DNA of 64,000 nucleotides from Hemerocallis citrina. Its lineage: Eukaryota > Streptophyta > Magnoliopsida > Asparagales > Asphodelaceae. Shown here piece after piece: positions 45,601 to 55,284 of this stretch; the first letter of the stretch is position 1; every line of letters begins with the position of its first letter. The stretch covers positions 185,278,175 to 185,342,174 of the forward strand of contig CM030362.1 of the NCBI GenBank assembly GCA_017893485.1, read 5' to 3'. The notes beneath the pieces were generated by a model, which searched no databases, was not told the origin of the DNA, and saw nothing but the letters and a program-made list of their open reading frames with translations. The position numbers were made by a program, and so were the translations under genes.

Positions 45601-48600
45601 TGGATATATGTTTATATTATAATTATGTTCGAAGTGAATTAATGAGCAATAGTATGATATTATAATGATATGAAGATTAATATTGCGGACACTGGATATA
45701 CATTAAATGGTAAGATAAAAGATAAGATGGTATGTGCTAATAAAATATGTTATTAATTCACGTGATTAAATTCAAGGTTGTGGCAATTATTGAAATCAAA
45801 AGTAAAATGCTTGTGTGATAAAGCAAGATGAAAAGATGAAATGGGTAATGCTAATAACAGATGATTTTGTTGACCAGTACCCACAGCAATCCTGGGGGTT
45901 TGGGCTAGACCTCCTAATACCCAAGGACCGGCTTGGGGTGCGGTGTTTTTCCCTCCTGGCTATCGGCTGGGAGGAAGTACCCAGTATATCTAGGGTGCGG
46001 TGTTTTTTGCCCAAGCTATCGGCTTGAGGCCCGGTTTCCCTCGATGACAGCTGTCGCGAGGAAGTACCCAGTTTACCTGGGGTGCAGTGTTTTTCTCTCC
46101 TGGCTATCGGCTGGGAGGAAGTACCCAGTTTACCTGGGGTGCGGTGTTTTTCCCTCGATGACAGACGTCGCGAGGAAGTACCCAGTTTACCTGGGGTGCG
46201 GTGTTTTCCCTCCTGGCTTTGGCTGGGAGGAAGTACCCAGTTTATCTGGGGTGCGGTGTTCCCTCGCTGGCACAGGCTGGGAGGAAGACGTAGCCTCGGA
46301 CGTGTAAGACTCTGTGTGAGCATCGGTCCGCGTGTTTTACTGGGCTGTCGGCTTTCAGTATATTGGGATACTGTGGCTCACTGGTCGACAAACTAATAAA
46401 ATAACTAAGTGTAAATAAAAATGTGAGAGTAAAGAAAGTGAATAGTGAAATGTGAAATAAAGTGGTTGTGAATGAAATGAATATGCAGAAATACGAGTTA
46501 TGAGTTTGTGTATGAAAAGAAATGATAAATGCAGCATGTGGTTAATTTAAAATGAAAGAGTAAAGAGACGTGTGTTACTATAAACAGTATGAAGTAATTA
46601 TACTATGTAAATGATTTAAGTAAAATACAGTATGATATGAGTTGTACCTTGGAATTGTGTCAAGGAACTACCTGCCCGCTATTTCTGTGGAAATGGTGGG
46701 AACTAACTGCCTTGGCATAATTCGCAGGGTGAGTTGGCATGTTAGTAGTAATGATTAATGGAAATAAAGAATCAAATAAAGTGAAGATGAATAGTAATTG
46801 AAGTAAATTAATAACCAAGCTATCGGCTTGAGACGTGATGTGATATTACCCAGACTATGTATTTGGGGTGCGGTGATTATTACCCAAGCTATCGGCTTTG
46901 GGGTGTGAGATATTATTGCCCAAACTATAATTGGGATGTGGAGTATTAATTGATGAGAATGAAAGTGAAATTAATGGTGACTTGTGTGATAAGTGAAAAT
47001 GAAAGTAAGTTTAATTCCCAATAAGATTGAGTAGTAACTAAGTGATATAATGAGATGAGAATGAGCTATAAGCATGCCTTTGATGCAATGAGAATAAGCA
47101 TTCTAATAAGTGATGTGTTAATCATGTGATGAATTGCAAGTAAATTATAATGTGTAATGAGATGTTATGTTGGTGTTATACAACATGAAGGAATGCGGTA
47201 TTATGGAAATGAATGCATATGTTTATGATGTGATACGTGATATAGTACAATAAAATAAATATCTGTATTAGTGTATGAAGATGGTTATTAAAGAAAGTAT
47301 GTTGTGATATGAGTTTGTGTATCTTGGAAGTGTGTCGGGGAACTACTCACCCGCTATTTCCATGGAAATGGTGGGAACTACCTGCCTTAGCACCACTTCT
47401 AGGATGAGTGAGTTGTTGATATAATGCAAGTAAATGAAGTGCATGACTAAATAAAGATGAAGAAAATAAGTAATAGCATCCTGTGATTATGGATATAAAT
47501 AAAGAAATGGTGATATGACGATAATTGTAGAGTGATAAATATTTGTGTTAGGGAAATTAAATTGATAAGTAATGGATTGTATGTGAATCAGTATTATGTA
47601 ATTATAAAATAAGGATATATATGAGGTTAGTGTGAAGCATATAGTGAAATGTGTGAAGTTATGGATAATTATATAGTTGGATGCAGATTGGAAGAGTATT
47701 TTGATATAACATCGTATTGGTGACGTTATATGTTCAGAATTCAGGTTGCATCTTCTTATCTTGATGTGTGTAAGTTTAATTTATTTTCTTTATACAATTT
47801 AATTTGTTAATTAGATTAATGGTTATACTCACACCAGAAATGGCTAACCCCTGTTGTTTTCTGGGGGTTAGGGGAGGTCCCTTCTTGAGGGTGGACAACC
47901 CTAACTCTCCTGCAGGTTTGCTAGCAGCCCGGTGAGGTAGTTATAGAGTTAGAAGCTATATTTTGTTGAAATGATAGATTATTTATGTATTTAGTATATA
48001 AAGAAACATGGACAGTTGATGTATTATTTTGTATTAAGGTGAACATATATACACTTAGTGCTGTGATGAGGTAAGAAAGCCCGTACCCACCTCGTTGTGG
48101 AGTATTGGGTTCTGTGATTGGTTATTGAAAAGTTTTCTTTAGTTTTTCTATTACTTTTATAAGTTTTCCAAGGAAATTTATAGATTTTAATTGATAAATG
48201 ATATTATATTATGAGTTTGGCCCCCAGAGCATGATATTTATATTGCCTGTGCGATTCTGCTCATTTTGGCCTGGGGAGCCCATGATTATATTGCCTGTGT
48301 TGTGAGCTACGGAATTTAGAGCAGAATTCCGTAAGCTTTTTGTGTTTGGGGCAGAAATTTCAGGGGAGACTCTGTCAAAATTTTCCCTGAAATATAACTT
48401 TCTTAGTTTATGATCAAAGTGATATAGAAATTGGAAGAATTGAATTTGGAGACTTAGTTTCAAAAAAAAAAAAAATTTGGGGTGTTACAGAAACCAAATA
48501 TAGAAGCCAGAAAGAGGAATGGTAGAGAATGAGGATACACCAGGCTAACATAGCGGCATTTTCCTCAACTCTCTCTCATCCCTGCTTTCTCTTCAGCAAA

Positions 48601-50974
48601 CGCACATAAAGGGACATCAGCAACAACAGCAAGAGCGACAAGAACTGCAATAATAATAAATTATTATGAACGAGATGTCTCTATATGGGTTTCCAGATCT
48701 CCACTCCAACTCGTATCTTTCTAATCACAGCCCAACTAAGAACACTTGTTGACAGTCACTAAACAATCCAATCACAGCCCATTCAAAATTTGTGATCCTG
48801 GATCTAAAAACTTCAGAATTCCAAAAATCTGTACAAGAATTGGTCAGAACAAACCTTGTGCAAGTTTCTTTTGTAGCCACAAACATCAATGATTTAGTTG
48901 GGATGAAGAATTAATAGAGAAACATATATGCTTAGATACTACAAACGTATTAGTGTTTGTGAGTATACAGTGGGGTGCAGCTATGATCACTAGTTGGATC
49001 ACCAAAACTCCTAATTTTATTGAAGAACAATAAGAATAGGGCTTATATCAAGTGTAGTTTTACGAAACTGTCATTGTGGAAGGAAACCAATTTAATATAG
49101 AAGCCATAAATGGTGCCAGAAAGAGGAATGGTAGAGAATGAGGATACACCAGGCTAACATAGCGGCATTTTCCTCAACTCTCTCTCATCCCTTCTTTCTC
49201 TTCAACACACGCACACAAAGAGACATCAGCAACAACAGCAAGAGGGGGTTGGTCCAACAATAATAATAGATTATAATAAACGAGATGTCTCTATATGGGT
49301 TTCCAGATCTCCACTCGAGCCCTTTCTTTCTAATCACAGCCCAATTAAGAAACATAGACGACAGCCACTAGACGATAGCCACAATGCAGACTCACAAACA
49401 CTAATACGTGTCTTTCATGCATTCAAAATTATAATCTCTTCAAAATTACCAATTTAAAGACTTACCGGTGGTGGGACTTGATATTGATGCCCTATTAACT
49501 GGGCCATTTGTTCTTGGAGGAGTGCCACTTGTGCCTTTAATGAAGTCATCTCCTCGTCCCGAGACCCACTTGAAGTAGATTCACTCCGCCCGAATAACCG
49601 CGAGGGGGTTGGGCCTAGCCCTATACCACGGACACGTCCATGCCTCTCCTTTCCCCTAACTGTGGTCAAGGCAAGTCGCTGGCAGGTACGAAAATTTGTG
49701 GATGCCGTCGTGGGGTCAGAATCTGAAGCGGAAGAGATTTCACCAAACTTTTTCCGAGCGCTAGTCTGTAAAAGGACATAACAATCAGAGTTAAAAGCAG
49801 ATGAGATTTCGACAAATTATTAGCCATTTACAAAAACAACAAGAGATCATCAAAAAGTAAACGCAACTAAAGATATATATAAACAATAACATTGCTATAG
49901 CCTATATATAGTAGTAAATTTCTAATTACCACAATCCGTTCTGCCCCAGGACTCGCATACGTCCCATCCTTCGACTTGTGGGTGGCATCGAAAAAATCTA
50001 TGTCGCCAAACTCTGTAGGACCCCCCAAATCTTCTTCCTATATATTAGTAAGATGAAATGCTTATAAACTAATAACTGTAAGTCAAAAATGTTCAATTTG
50101 ATTGCGCTTACCAATTCTTCCCGAACCAGAGCAAAGCTCTGTGTACCAGCAGTGTGCAACACTAGCTGCTTTGACCTACTGGCAACACCCACCTCCGCCC
50201 TTTTCTGTACATGCCACAATGAAGTTAACAAAAAATTTAATTAGAGTAGCCATACAACCACAAAGTCATTAAATTTTGGTTAGTAATGTAAATACCTGAC
50301 CGACCGCCGAACACCAGTAATGCACAAGAAATTGCCAATCTGAAGGCTCCACATTCGGTAGCACAGCCCCTGCATTATCTGCCTCTGTAAGGTCTTTGTC
50401 AAGAAACTTAGCCTTCAAGTCACTCTTGTAGTCCCTCCACATTTTGGAGAGTGACTTTTCAACCCAAGGCGTAAGGGAGTCCGAGAACGAGAAGTATTGC
50501 TGCAAAATTTATGAAGTTTAACAAATGATAACTGAATTGCATAAACCGAATACCCATCACCAAAAATACATATTTCAATAACATATTTGATCCTACCAAT
50601 TATTTATTTTAGATGGGAAATACCTTGATTGTTGTAATTGCAGTTGCCTTTGTCGTGGTTGGCACCTTCGGCCAACTATCGTACAACAAAGGAATTATCC
50701 GTGGGTTCCTTGCTATTACCCCAATAAAGAATGAGAATTTGCTTGCATTATCACCAACCGGTTGCCCGACACCATTTTCCTCCACCACAATCCTTTCGTC
50801 ATTATAAAGTTTCCATATGCCCGGCATCTTAGTTTGCCCTCGATGTTTTTTGATAGTGGGCGGCGTGCTACCCTCCCCCTCCTCTGTTTGACTGCCACTA
50901 TTAGATAGTGGCTGCTCATCCCCATGGTTTTCGTTGCCATCATTTATGTTTATCCGTTTACCACGCCTAGGCAT
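39675..50974 (-). CDS. TnpA-like Ptta/En/Spm protein (Transposase_24 family), six exons
   Basis: Minus strand, ATG at 50974. Exons 50974-50624, 50499-50296, 50204-50112, 50037-49930, 49765-49466 and 39716-39675 join in one 365-aa frame. Every intron is GT..AG and phase 0. Exons 1-3 hold the Ptta/En/Spm domain: IWKLYNDERIVVEENGVGQP, then FIGVIARNPRIIPLLYDSW, WVEKSLSKMW, and KRAEVGVASRSKQLVLHTAG with FALVREELV. Exon 5 ends in a leucine/glutamine coil (LKAQVALLQEQMAQLIGHQ) and PPP. The last exon encodes SGFQDEGNSDDQN and a stop. TNPA-type proteins bind subterminal repeats and assist excision. The last intron is 9.7 kb and now holds tandem arrays and a solo LTR. Without it the frame ends three codons later at 49454. 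The model is strong for exons 1-5 and moderate for exon 6. Confidence 0.8.
39717..40077. other. tnpA last-intron sequence, unassigned
   Basis: AT-rich with short repeats (CAGTATCTAA, AAAACAAATGAAAATC). No gene or known repeat. Confidence 0.4.
40078..40479. repeat. CACTA-internal segmental repeat, copy 1
   Basis: A block from ACTGTCATCGTGGAAGGAAA through GAGGATACACCAGGCTAACA to CAATCCAATCACAGCCCA. Further copies are at 43460-43522 plus 48490-48790 (split by the solo LTR) and at 49030-49400. Confidence 0.85.
40480..43295. repeat. Tandem array of about 12 copies of a 249-bp unit
   Basis: The phase marker CCATTGATGTTTGTGGCTAC recurs about every 249 bp from 40539 to about 43275. Units are highly similar and the last is truncated. 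On the minus strand most units hold a 75-codon frame beginning MGSLSTKDTVCIPKSSKS and containing CAGFFCSHKHQWFSW. 249 is a multiple of three, but each unit ends in a stop. It may have arisen from an amplified exon-like fragment. Confidence 0.93.
43296..43522. other. CACTA spacer up to the nested solo LTR
   Basis: Leads into the second segmental repeat copy and ends with GAAAC, the TSD of the solo LTR. Confidence 0.5.
43523..48489. repeat. Solo LTR of about 5 kb inside the CACTA element
   Basis: Starts TGTAACATCTG and ends TTTGGGGTGTTACA, perfect 5-bp TSD GAAAC (43518-43522 and 48490-48494). The uninterrupted homologous site GGAAACCAAATATAGAAGCC exists at about 40167. No gag or pol. It contains a tandem array (45905-46290), two copies of a CCCGCTATTTC..ATGGTGGGAACTA block (about 46670 and 47350) and AT-rich spacers. 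Length and termini fit a gypsy LTR. Confidence 0.85.
45905..46290 (+). repeat. Tandem GGAAGTACCCAGTTTACCTG array in solo LTR
   Basis: Five to six imperfect units of about 55 bp with GGAAGTACCCAGTTTACC, GGGGTGCGGTGTTTTTCCCT and CTGGCTATCGGCTGGGAG words. The long plus- and minus-strand frames across it come from the repeat. Weaker relatives lie at about 46815-46950. Confidence 0.9.
48490..48805. repeat. CACTA-internal segmental repeat, copy 2 (continued)
   Basis: Continues the block interrupted at 43522. Same order of words as 40165-40480. Confidence 0.85.
48806..48945. repeat. Inverted partial copy of the 249-bp unit
   Basis: Reverse-complement relative to the arrays: ATCTGTACAAGAATTGG ... 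AGCCACAAACATCAATG ... GAAACATATATGCTTAG. A lone copy about 5.5 kb from the main array (0.5 kb before the LTR insertion). Confidence 0.85.
49030..49400. repeat. CACTA-internal segmental repeat, copy 3
   Basis: Third copy of the GAGGATACACCAGGCTAACA block, just downstream of tnpA exon 5. It differs by small indels. Confidence 0.85.
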
Positions 50975-51028
50975 CTTGTACCTGTCAAAGATTCAATAAA
51001 TTCATTAGAGGAGCAAAATTAATCAACC

Positions 51029-52083
51029 CATTTTGGTAAAAAAATCATGCTTAGATGCAATCAGATGCATGAGTTCAACATCTTTGACAGTGAAAGAAAA
51101 TGAAAATTTCCAGTATATAAGCATATATGTTTCTCTATTAATTCTTCATCCCAACTAAATCATGATGTTTGTGGCTACAAAAGAAGCCTACACAAGGTTT
51201 GTTCTCACCCACTTCTTGTACACATTTGGAGGATTTTAGTATACATACAGTATCCTTAGTTGACAGTGAACCCATTAATTTGGTAAAAAAAATCATGCTA
51301 AGATGGCAATGAGATGCATGAAAACAGCTTCTTTAACAGTAAAAGAAAATGAAAATTTCCGGTATCTAAGCATATATGTTTCTCTATTAATTCTTCATCC
51401 CAACTAAACCATTGATGTTTGTGGCTACAAAAGAAGCCTGCACAAGGTTTGTTCTCACCCAATTCTTGTACAGATTTGGAGGATTTTGGTATACATACAG
51501 CATCCTTAGTTGACAGTCAACCCATTTTGGTAAAAAAAATCATGCTAAGATGACAATGAGATGCATGAATTCAGCTTCTTTAACAGTGAAAGAAAATGAA
51601 AATTTCCAGTATCTAAGCATATATGTTTCTCTATTAATTCTTCACCCCAACTAAACCATTGATGTTTGTGGCTACAAAAGAAGCCTACACAAGGTTTGTT
51701 CTCACCCAATTCTTGTACAGATTTGGAGGATTTTGGTATACATACAATATCCTTAGTTGACAGTGAACCCATTTTGGTAAAAAAATCATGCTAAGATGGC
51801 AATGAGATGCATGAATTCAGCTTCTTTAACAGTAAAAGAAAATGAAAATTTCCGGTATCTAAGCATATATGTTTCTCTATTAATTCTTCATCCCAACTAA
51901 ACCATTGATGTTTGTGGCTACAAAAGAAGCCTGCACAAGGTTTGTTCTCACCCAATTCTTGTATAGATTTGGAGGATTTTGGTATACAGCTAGCATCCTT
52001 AGTTGACAGTGAACCCATTTTGGTAAAAAAATCATACTAAGATGACAATCAGATGCATGAATTCAGCATCTTTGACAGTGAAA
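51029..52083. repeat. Second tandem array, about four 245-bp units
   Basis: Same family and orientation as the array at 40480-43295 (phase marker at about 51163, 51409, 51657, 51904). Units lack the TTAA in CCCATTAATTTGG, giving a 245-247-bp period. It lies upstream of the tnpA start, so both sides of the gene carry the repeat. Confidence 0.9.
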
Positions 52084-52379
52084 AGGAGAGAAATCAAGAG
52101 AAATTACCGAAGAGAGAGAGAGGGGAGCGACGAGCGGGGAGTTGAGCGGTGGCGTAGGAGATAGAGAGAGAGCGGGGCGACGAGCGGTGGTTTTCGATCA
52201 CAAATTCACCGCGAAATAGAGAGAGGGAGGAGGGAAATCAAATTGGGTTGTCGAAGATGACGAAGGGACGAAGGCGAAGCGCGCGAAATAAAGAGAGGGA
52301 GGAAGGAAAACGAAGGCGTGAAAATTGGATTTGAGAAATTAGCGAGCGAAATGTTAGGGTACGCGGGGATTTATCTCAG
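52084..52379. other. GA-rich CACTA region, probable tnpA promoter side
   Basis: AGAGAGAG and GCGACGAGCGG-rich sequence between the array and the subterminal repeats. It faces the 5' end of tnpA and could contain its promoter or 5' UTR. No clear TATA box. Confidence 0.35.
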
Positions 52380-52646
52380 TTAATTCACCGGCATTTTAAA
52401 TTACAAACGCCGGTGAATGTATATGTATATTCCCCGGTGTGTGTTATTAAAACGCCGGTGAATAATACCCTTGACTGGCGTTGCTAAATAAAACGCCGGC
52501 GAATATCATGATTCACCGGTGTTTTATAGAGGCCGCCGGTGTATAACCATTCAATCTGACGCCCTATTCCTGGTCCCTCCCTACCCCGGCACGAATGGTA
52601 AAACGCCAGGGAATATACGCCGGTAAATCGCACATGTGTTGTAGTG
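52380..52646. repeat. Right subterminal repeats of CACTA
   Basis: TTCACCGGCAT, ACGCCGGTGAA and variants in both orientations, ending with GTGTTGTAGTG. Mirrors 38692-39330. Confidence 0.88.
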
Positions 52647-52689
52647 CATGACTCCACTCAAAATTTTCATTTTCCCTCCAAGGATTACA

Positions 52690-52765
52690 ACCGGCCATGC
52701 ACAAGTATGGTGCATTTGCACGTGTACGTGCAATGCACGTGTACGTGCAATGCACGTGCATGCAA
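52690..52765. repeat. GCACGTGTACGTGCAAT tandem repeat with CACGTG boxes
   Basis: Two and a half units of a 17-18-bp repeat containing CACGTG (G-box core) in the short right fragment of the split solo LTR, about 350-420 bp from its end. The isolated ORFs here are repeat artefacts. Confidence 0.7.
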
Positions 52766-53114
52766 TTGTCTCCAAAAATTTGTACATTATATTTTACATA
52801 AAAAAATCTTTAAAATGTGTTCTACATTACAAGTTGTATTTAAAATAAAAATAGCTCATGGGCTTTAGTTTATGGGCCAAAAATAATAATTAAAAAAATA
52901 TAACAAATAAATTAGATTTGGGCTTTTTAAAAGAAAGGCTTTTTGTCTATTTGAAAAAAGGCTTTATATAAAAATAATTTAAAGAGCACATATTTAAACA
53001 TCTATACTCATCATAATAAAAATAATTATAAGATTTAATTCTACCAAAAATATTGCACGTGCACACTACGTGCAAAATAAATAATTTTCATTAAATAAAA
53101 ATCGGGGCATTACA

Positions 53115-54623
53115 CCTTAACCGATCCAAGATGGAAAGCAACTATGGTGAGGAGATGAATTCCTTGAAGAAGAATGAGACTTGGGAGATAGTCGAATTGC
53201 CAACAGGAAAGAAGCCGGTAGGATGCAAATGCATTTATACTGTGAAGTTCAAGTCTGATGGTTCAATAGAGCGATACAAAGCAAGGCTGGTTGCCAAATG
53301 ATACACTCAAATCTATAGAATTGATTATGATGAAACATTTGCATATGTGGCAAAGTTCAACACTGTTCGAGTTTTACTATCACTTGCTGCAAATCTTGAT
53401 TGGCCGTTGGAGTAATTTGATGTGAAGAATGCATTTATGCATGGGGAATTGACAGAAGAGGTTTATATGGATCTTCCACCAGGGTCGAACAGACCAATCC
53501 AACACAGCAATAAAATATGTCGTTTGAAGAAAGCATTGTATGGTCTTAAGCAGTCGCCAAGAGCTTAGTTTGGGAGATTTACAAAATCAATGAGGACATT
53601 CGGATACTATCAGAGTAATTCAGATCATACTCCATTCCTAAAAATGAAAGAAGGTAAAATTACTACTCTCATTATTTATGTGGATGATATGATAGTAACT
53701 GAAGATAATCCTGAGGAGAGGAGGGCATTAAAGCACTACTTGTCACCAGAGTTCGAAATGAAAGATCTTGGCCCTTTGAGATACTTTCTTGGCATTGAAG
53801 TTTCTCGCTCAAGAAATGGGATATTTCTGTCTCAAAGAAAGTATGCTCTTGATTTATTGAAGGAAACTGGAATGTCCGCTTGTCAGCCGATTAGTGCACC
53901 GTTAGAAGAAGGACTGAAACTTTGCATCATGTGCCTTGTGATAAGGAAAGATATCAGAGATTGGTTGGATGGCTGATGTATCTTGCATATATACGGCCAG
54001 ATTTGTCATATGCTTTAACTGTGATAAGTCAGTTTATGCATGCACCTCGGGAACAACATATGGATACAGTGATGAGAATTATGAGATATATTAAGTCTGC
54101 TCCAGGAAAAGGGATCTTATTTGCGAAATATGGTCACTTGAAGGTTGAGGCATATACTGATGCTGATTGGGCAGGATCTATAATTGATAGGTGCTCCACT
54201 TCAAGATACATCACCTTTGTTAGATTAAATTCAGTTACATGGAGGAGCAAGAAGAAAAATGTTGTTGCATGCTCTAGTGCAGAGGCTGAGTATCGCGGAG
54301 TAGCTTTAAGTATAATGGAAGCTTTATGGCTGAAATTCTTATTGCAAGACTTAGGCTATGGATCGATTAAACCTATGAAAGCATATTGTGATAGTCAAGC
54401 GGCGTGTGATATTGCTACTAATCCAGGTCAGCATGATAGGACGAAACATGTAGAAGTGGACATATTCTTCATCAAAGAAAAATTAGATGAGAAAGTCATT
54501 GAGATATTTAAAGTGAAGTCAGAAGATCAACTCACAGATATCTTAACCAAGGCGGTTTCGAATCGGTTCTTCTGGAAGTTTGTTGACAAGTTGGGCATAT
54601 TCAATATCTATGCACCAACTTAA
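53115..54623 (+). pseudogene. Copia RT-RNase H, broken
   Basis: Resumes pol after the solo LTR: DPRWKATMVEEMN, GCKCIYTVKFKSDGSIERYK, then [34 protein letters not shown] and YVDDMIV (catalytic YVDD). RNase H has YTDADWAGSIIDRCSTS, SSAEAEYRGVA and the end block QLTDILTKAVS. Stops at about 53300, 53414 and 53567 and a frameshift near 53930 kill it. Confidence 0.92.
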
Positions 54624-54630
54624 GGGGGAG
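54621..54630 (+). promoter_or_regulatory. PPT of the copia element
   Basis: TAAGGGGGAG immediately before the 3' LTR, with its TAA forming the end of pol. Confidence 0.9.
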
Positions 54631-54843
54631 TGTGAAATATAGTAATTACTAATGTGCATATTATGTTTCCTAATCTATAGAAAACAAATTCCCGAAATCT
54701 CTCATCTCCTCAATCTTTTCTCAATCTCCTTTCTTCTTCTCTAAGAATGTAATTCTTATATATAGATGTATACAGTAGAGAAATAAGCATGAATAAGAAA
54801 AATATTATTTTTCCCAAATGAATCTGATTTCAATATTTCAACA
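54631..54843 (+). repeat. 3' LTR of the copia element (intact, 213 bp)
   Basis: TGTGAAATATAGTAATTACT to AATATTTCAACA, uninterrupted. It serves as the reference for the three insertions in the 5' LTR. Confidence 0.95.
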
Positions 54844-55253
54844 ATGATGACAATGATGATGATAATGATGATGGTGCAGGAAGCATTAACTTGGTATGTG
54901 TACATTACCACCACTCTACACTCTAGTCTGATCGGTTTAGTTTCCTTTTTTACATATGTTTTACTTTTTCTGCAGAGAAAAGAAAAACACGATTACATCC
55001 TCGTGAAAACATCTACTTACTCGCCTGTCACAAAAGGCAAGAAAGCACTCCCGATCTCAGAAATCTGACATAATTCTCCATACAAACGGGCAAGTCCTAA
55101 CTGTTCAGACATTCCGGAATGAGAACCAAAGTGCAGGACATCAAAGTCATCTTCAATTCTGGAAGGGAGTCCCTAATAGAGATTAAGTTGCAGATAAACT
55201 AGATTAACTATTGAGTAGAATTAGCAAATAGTCGAGTATTGTGAGCAAAGCTA

Positions 55254-55284
<31 letters not shown>

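Larger units (their letters stand above)
38692..52646 (-). mobile_element. CACTA (En/Spm) transposon with tnpA-like gene
   Basis: TIRs start CACTACAACACA at both ends, 3-bp TSD CAT (38689-38691 and 52647-52649). Total 13,955 bp, about 9.0 kb without the nested solo LTR at 43523-48489. Subterminal regions are packed with ACACCGGCG/CGCCGGTGA words. It carries an apparently intact tnpA-like gene on the minus strand (39675-50974), 249-bp tandem arrays and segmental repeats, but no visible TNPD transposase, so it is probably non-autonomous. Confidence 0.94.
35838..53114 (-). repeat. Solo LTR (about 3.3 kb net) split by a CACTA element
   Basis: Outer ends TGTAACGCCCCGAATTTC and ATCGGGGCATTACA, perfect TSD CCTTA at 35833-35837 and 53115-53119. 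LTR sequence is 35838-38691 plus 52647-53114 once the CACTA element is removed. No gag or pol inside. It shares TGCATCCCATACTACA and TAGGGTTCAATCCCTCG with the solo LTR at 26810, so it is probably gypsy and minus-oriented. It formed by LTR-LTR recombination of a full element inside the copia pol. Confidence 0.85.
26154..54843 (+). mobile_element. Ty1/copia element of about 4 kb expanded to 28.7 kb by nested insertions
   Basis: 5' LTR 26154-31829 (interrupted three times), PBS 31830-31842, leader 31843-32560, protease/integrase 32560-34205, linker 35551-35837, RT-RNase H 53115-54623, PPT 54621-54630, 3' LTR 54631-54843. The coding order resumes exactly after each insertion. The TSD is GTGAT/ATGAT (4 of 5). 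The gag region is missing. It is dead and old, given heavy LTR divergence and many stops. Confidence 0.92.

Noticed and set aside
45796..46396. 175-codon minus-strand frame and plus-strand frames across the solo LTR array
   Set aside because: Repeat-derived. The reading follows the 55-bp tandem unit and has no start context or family match.
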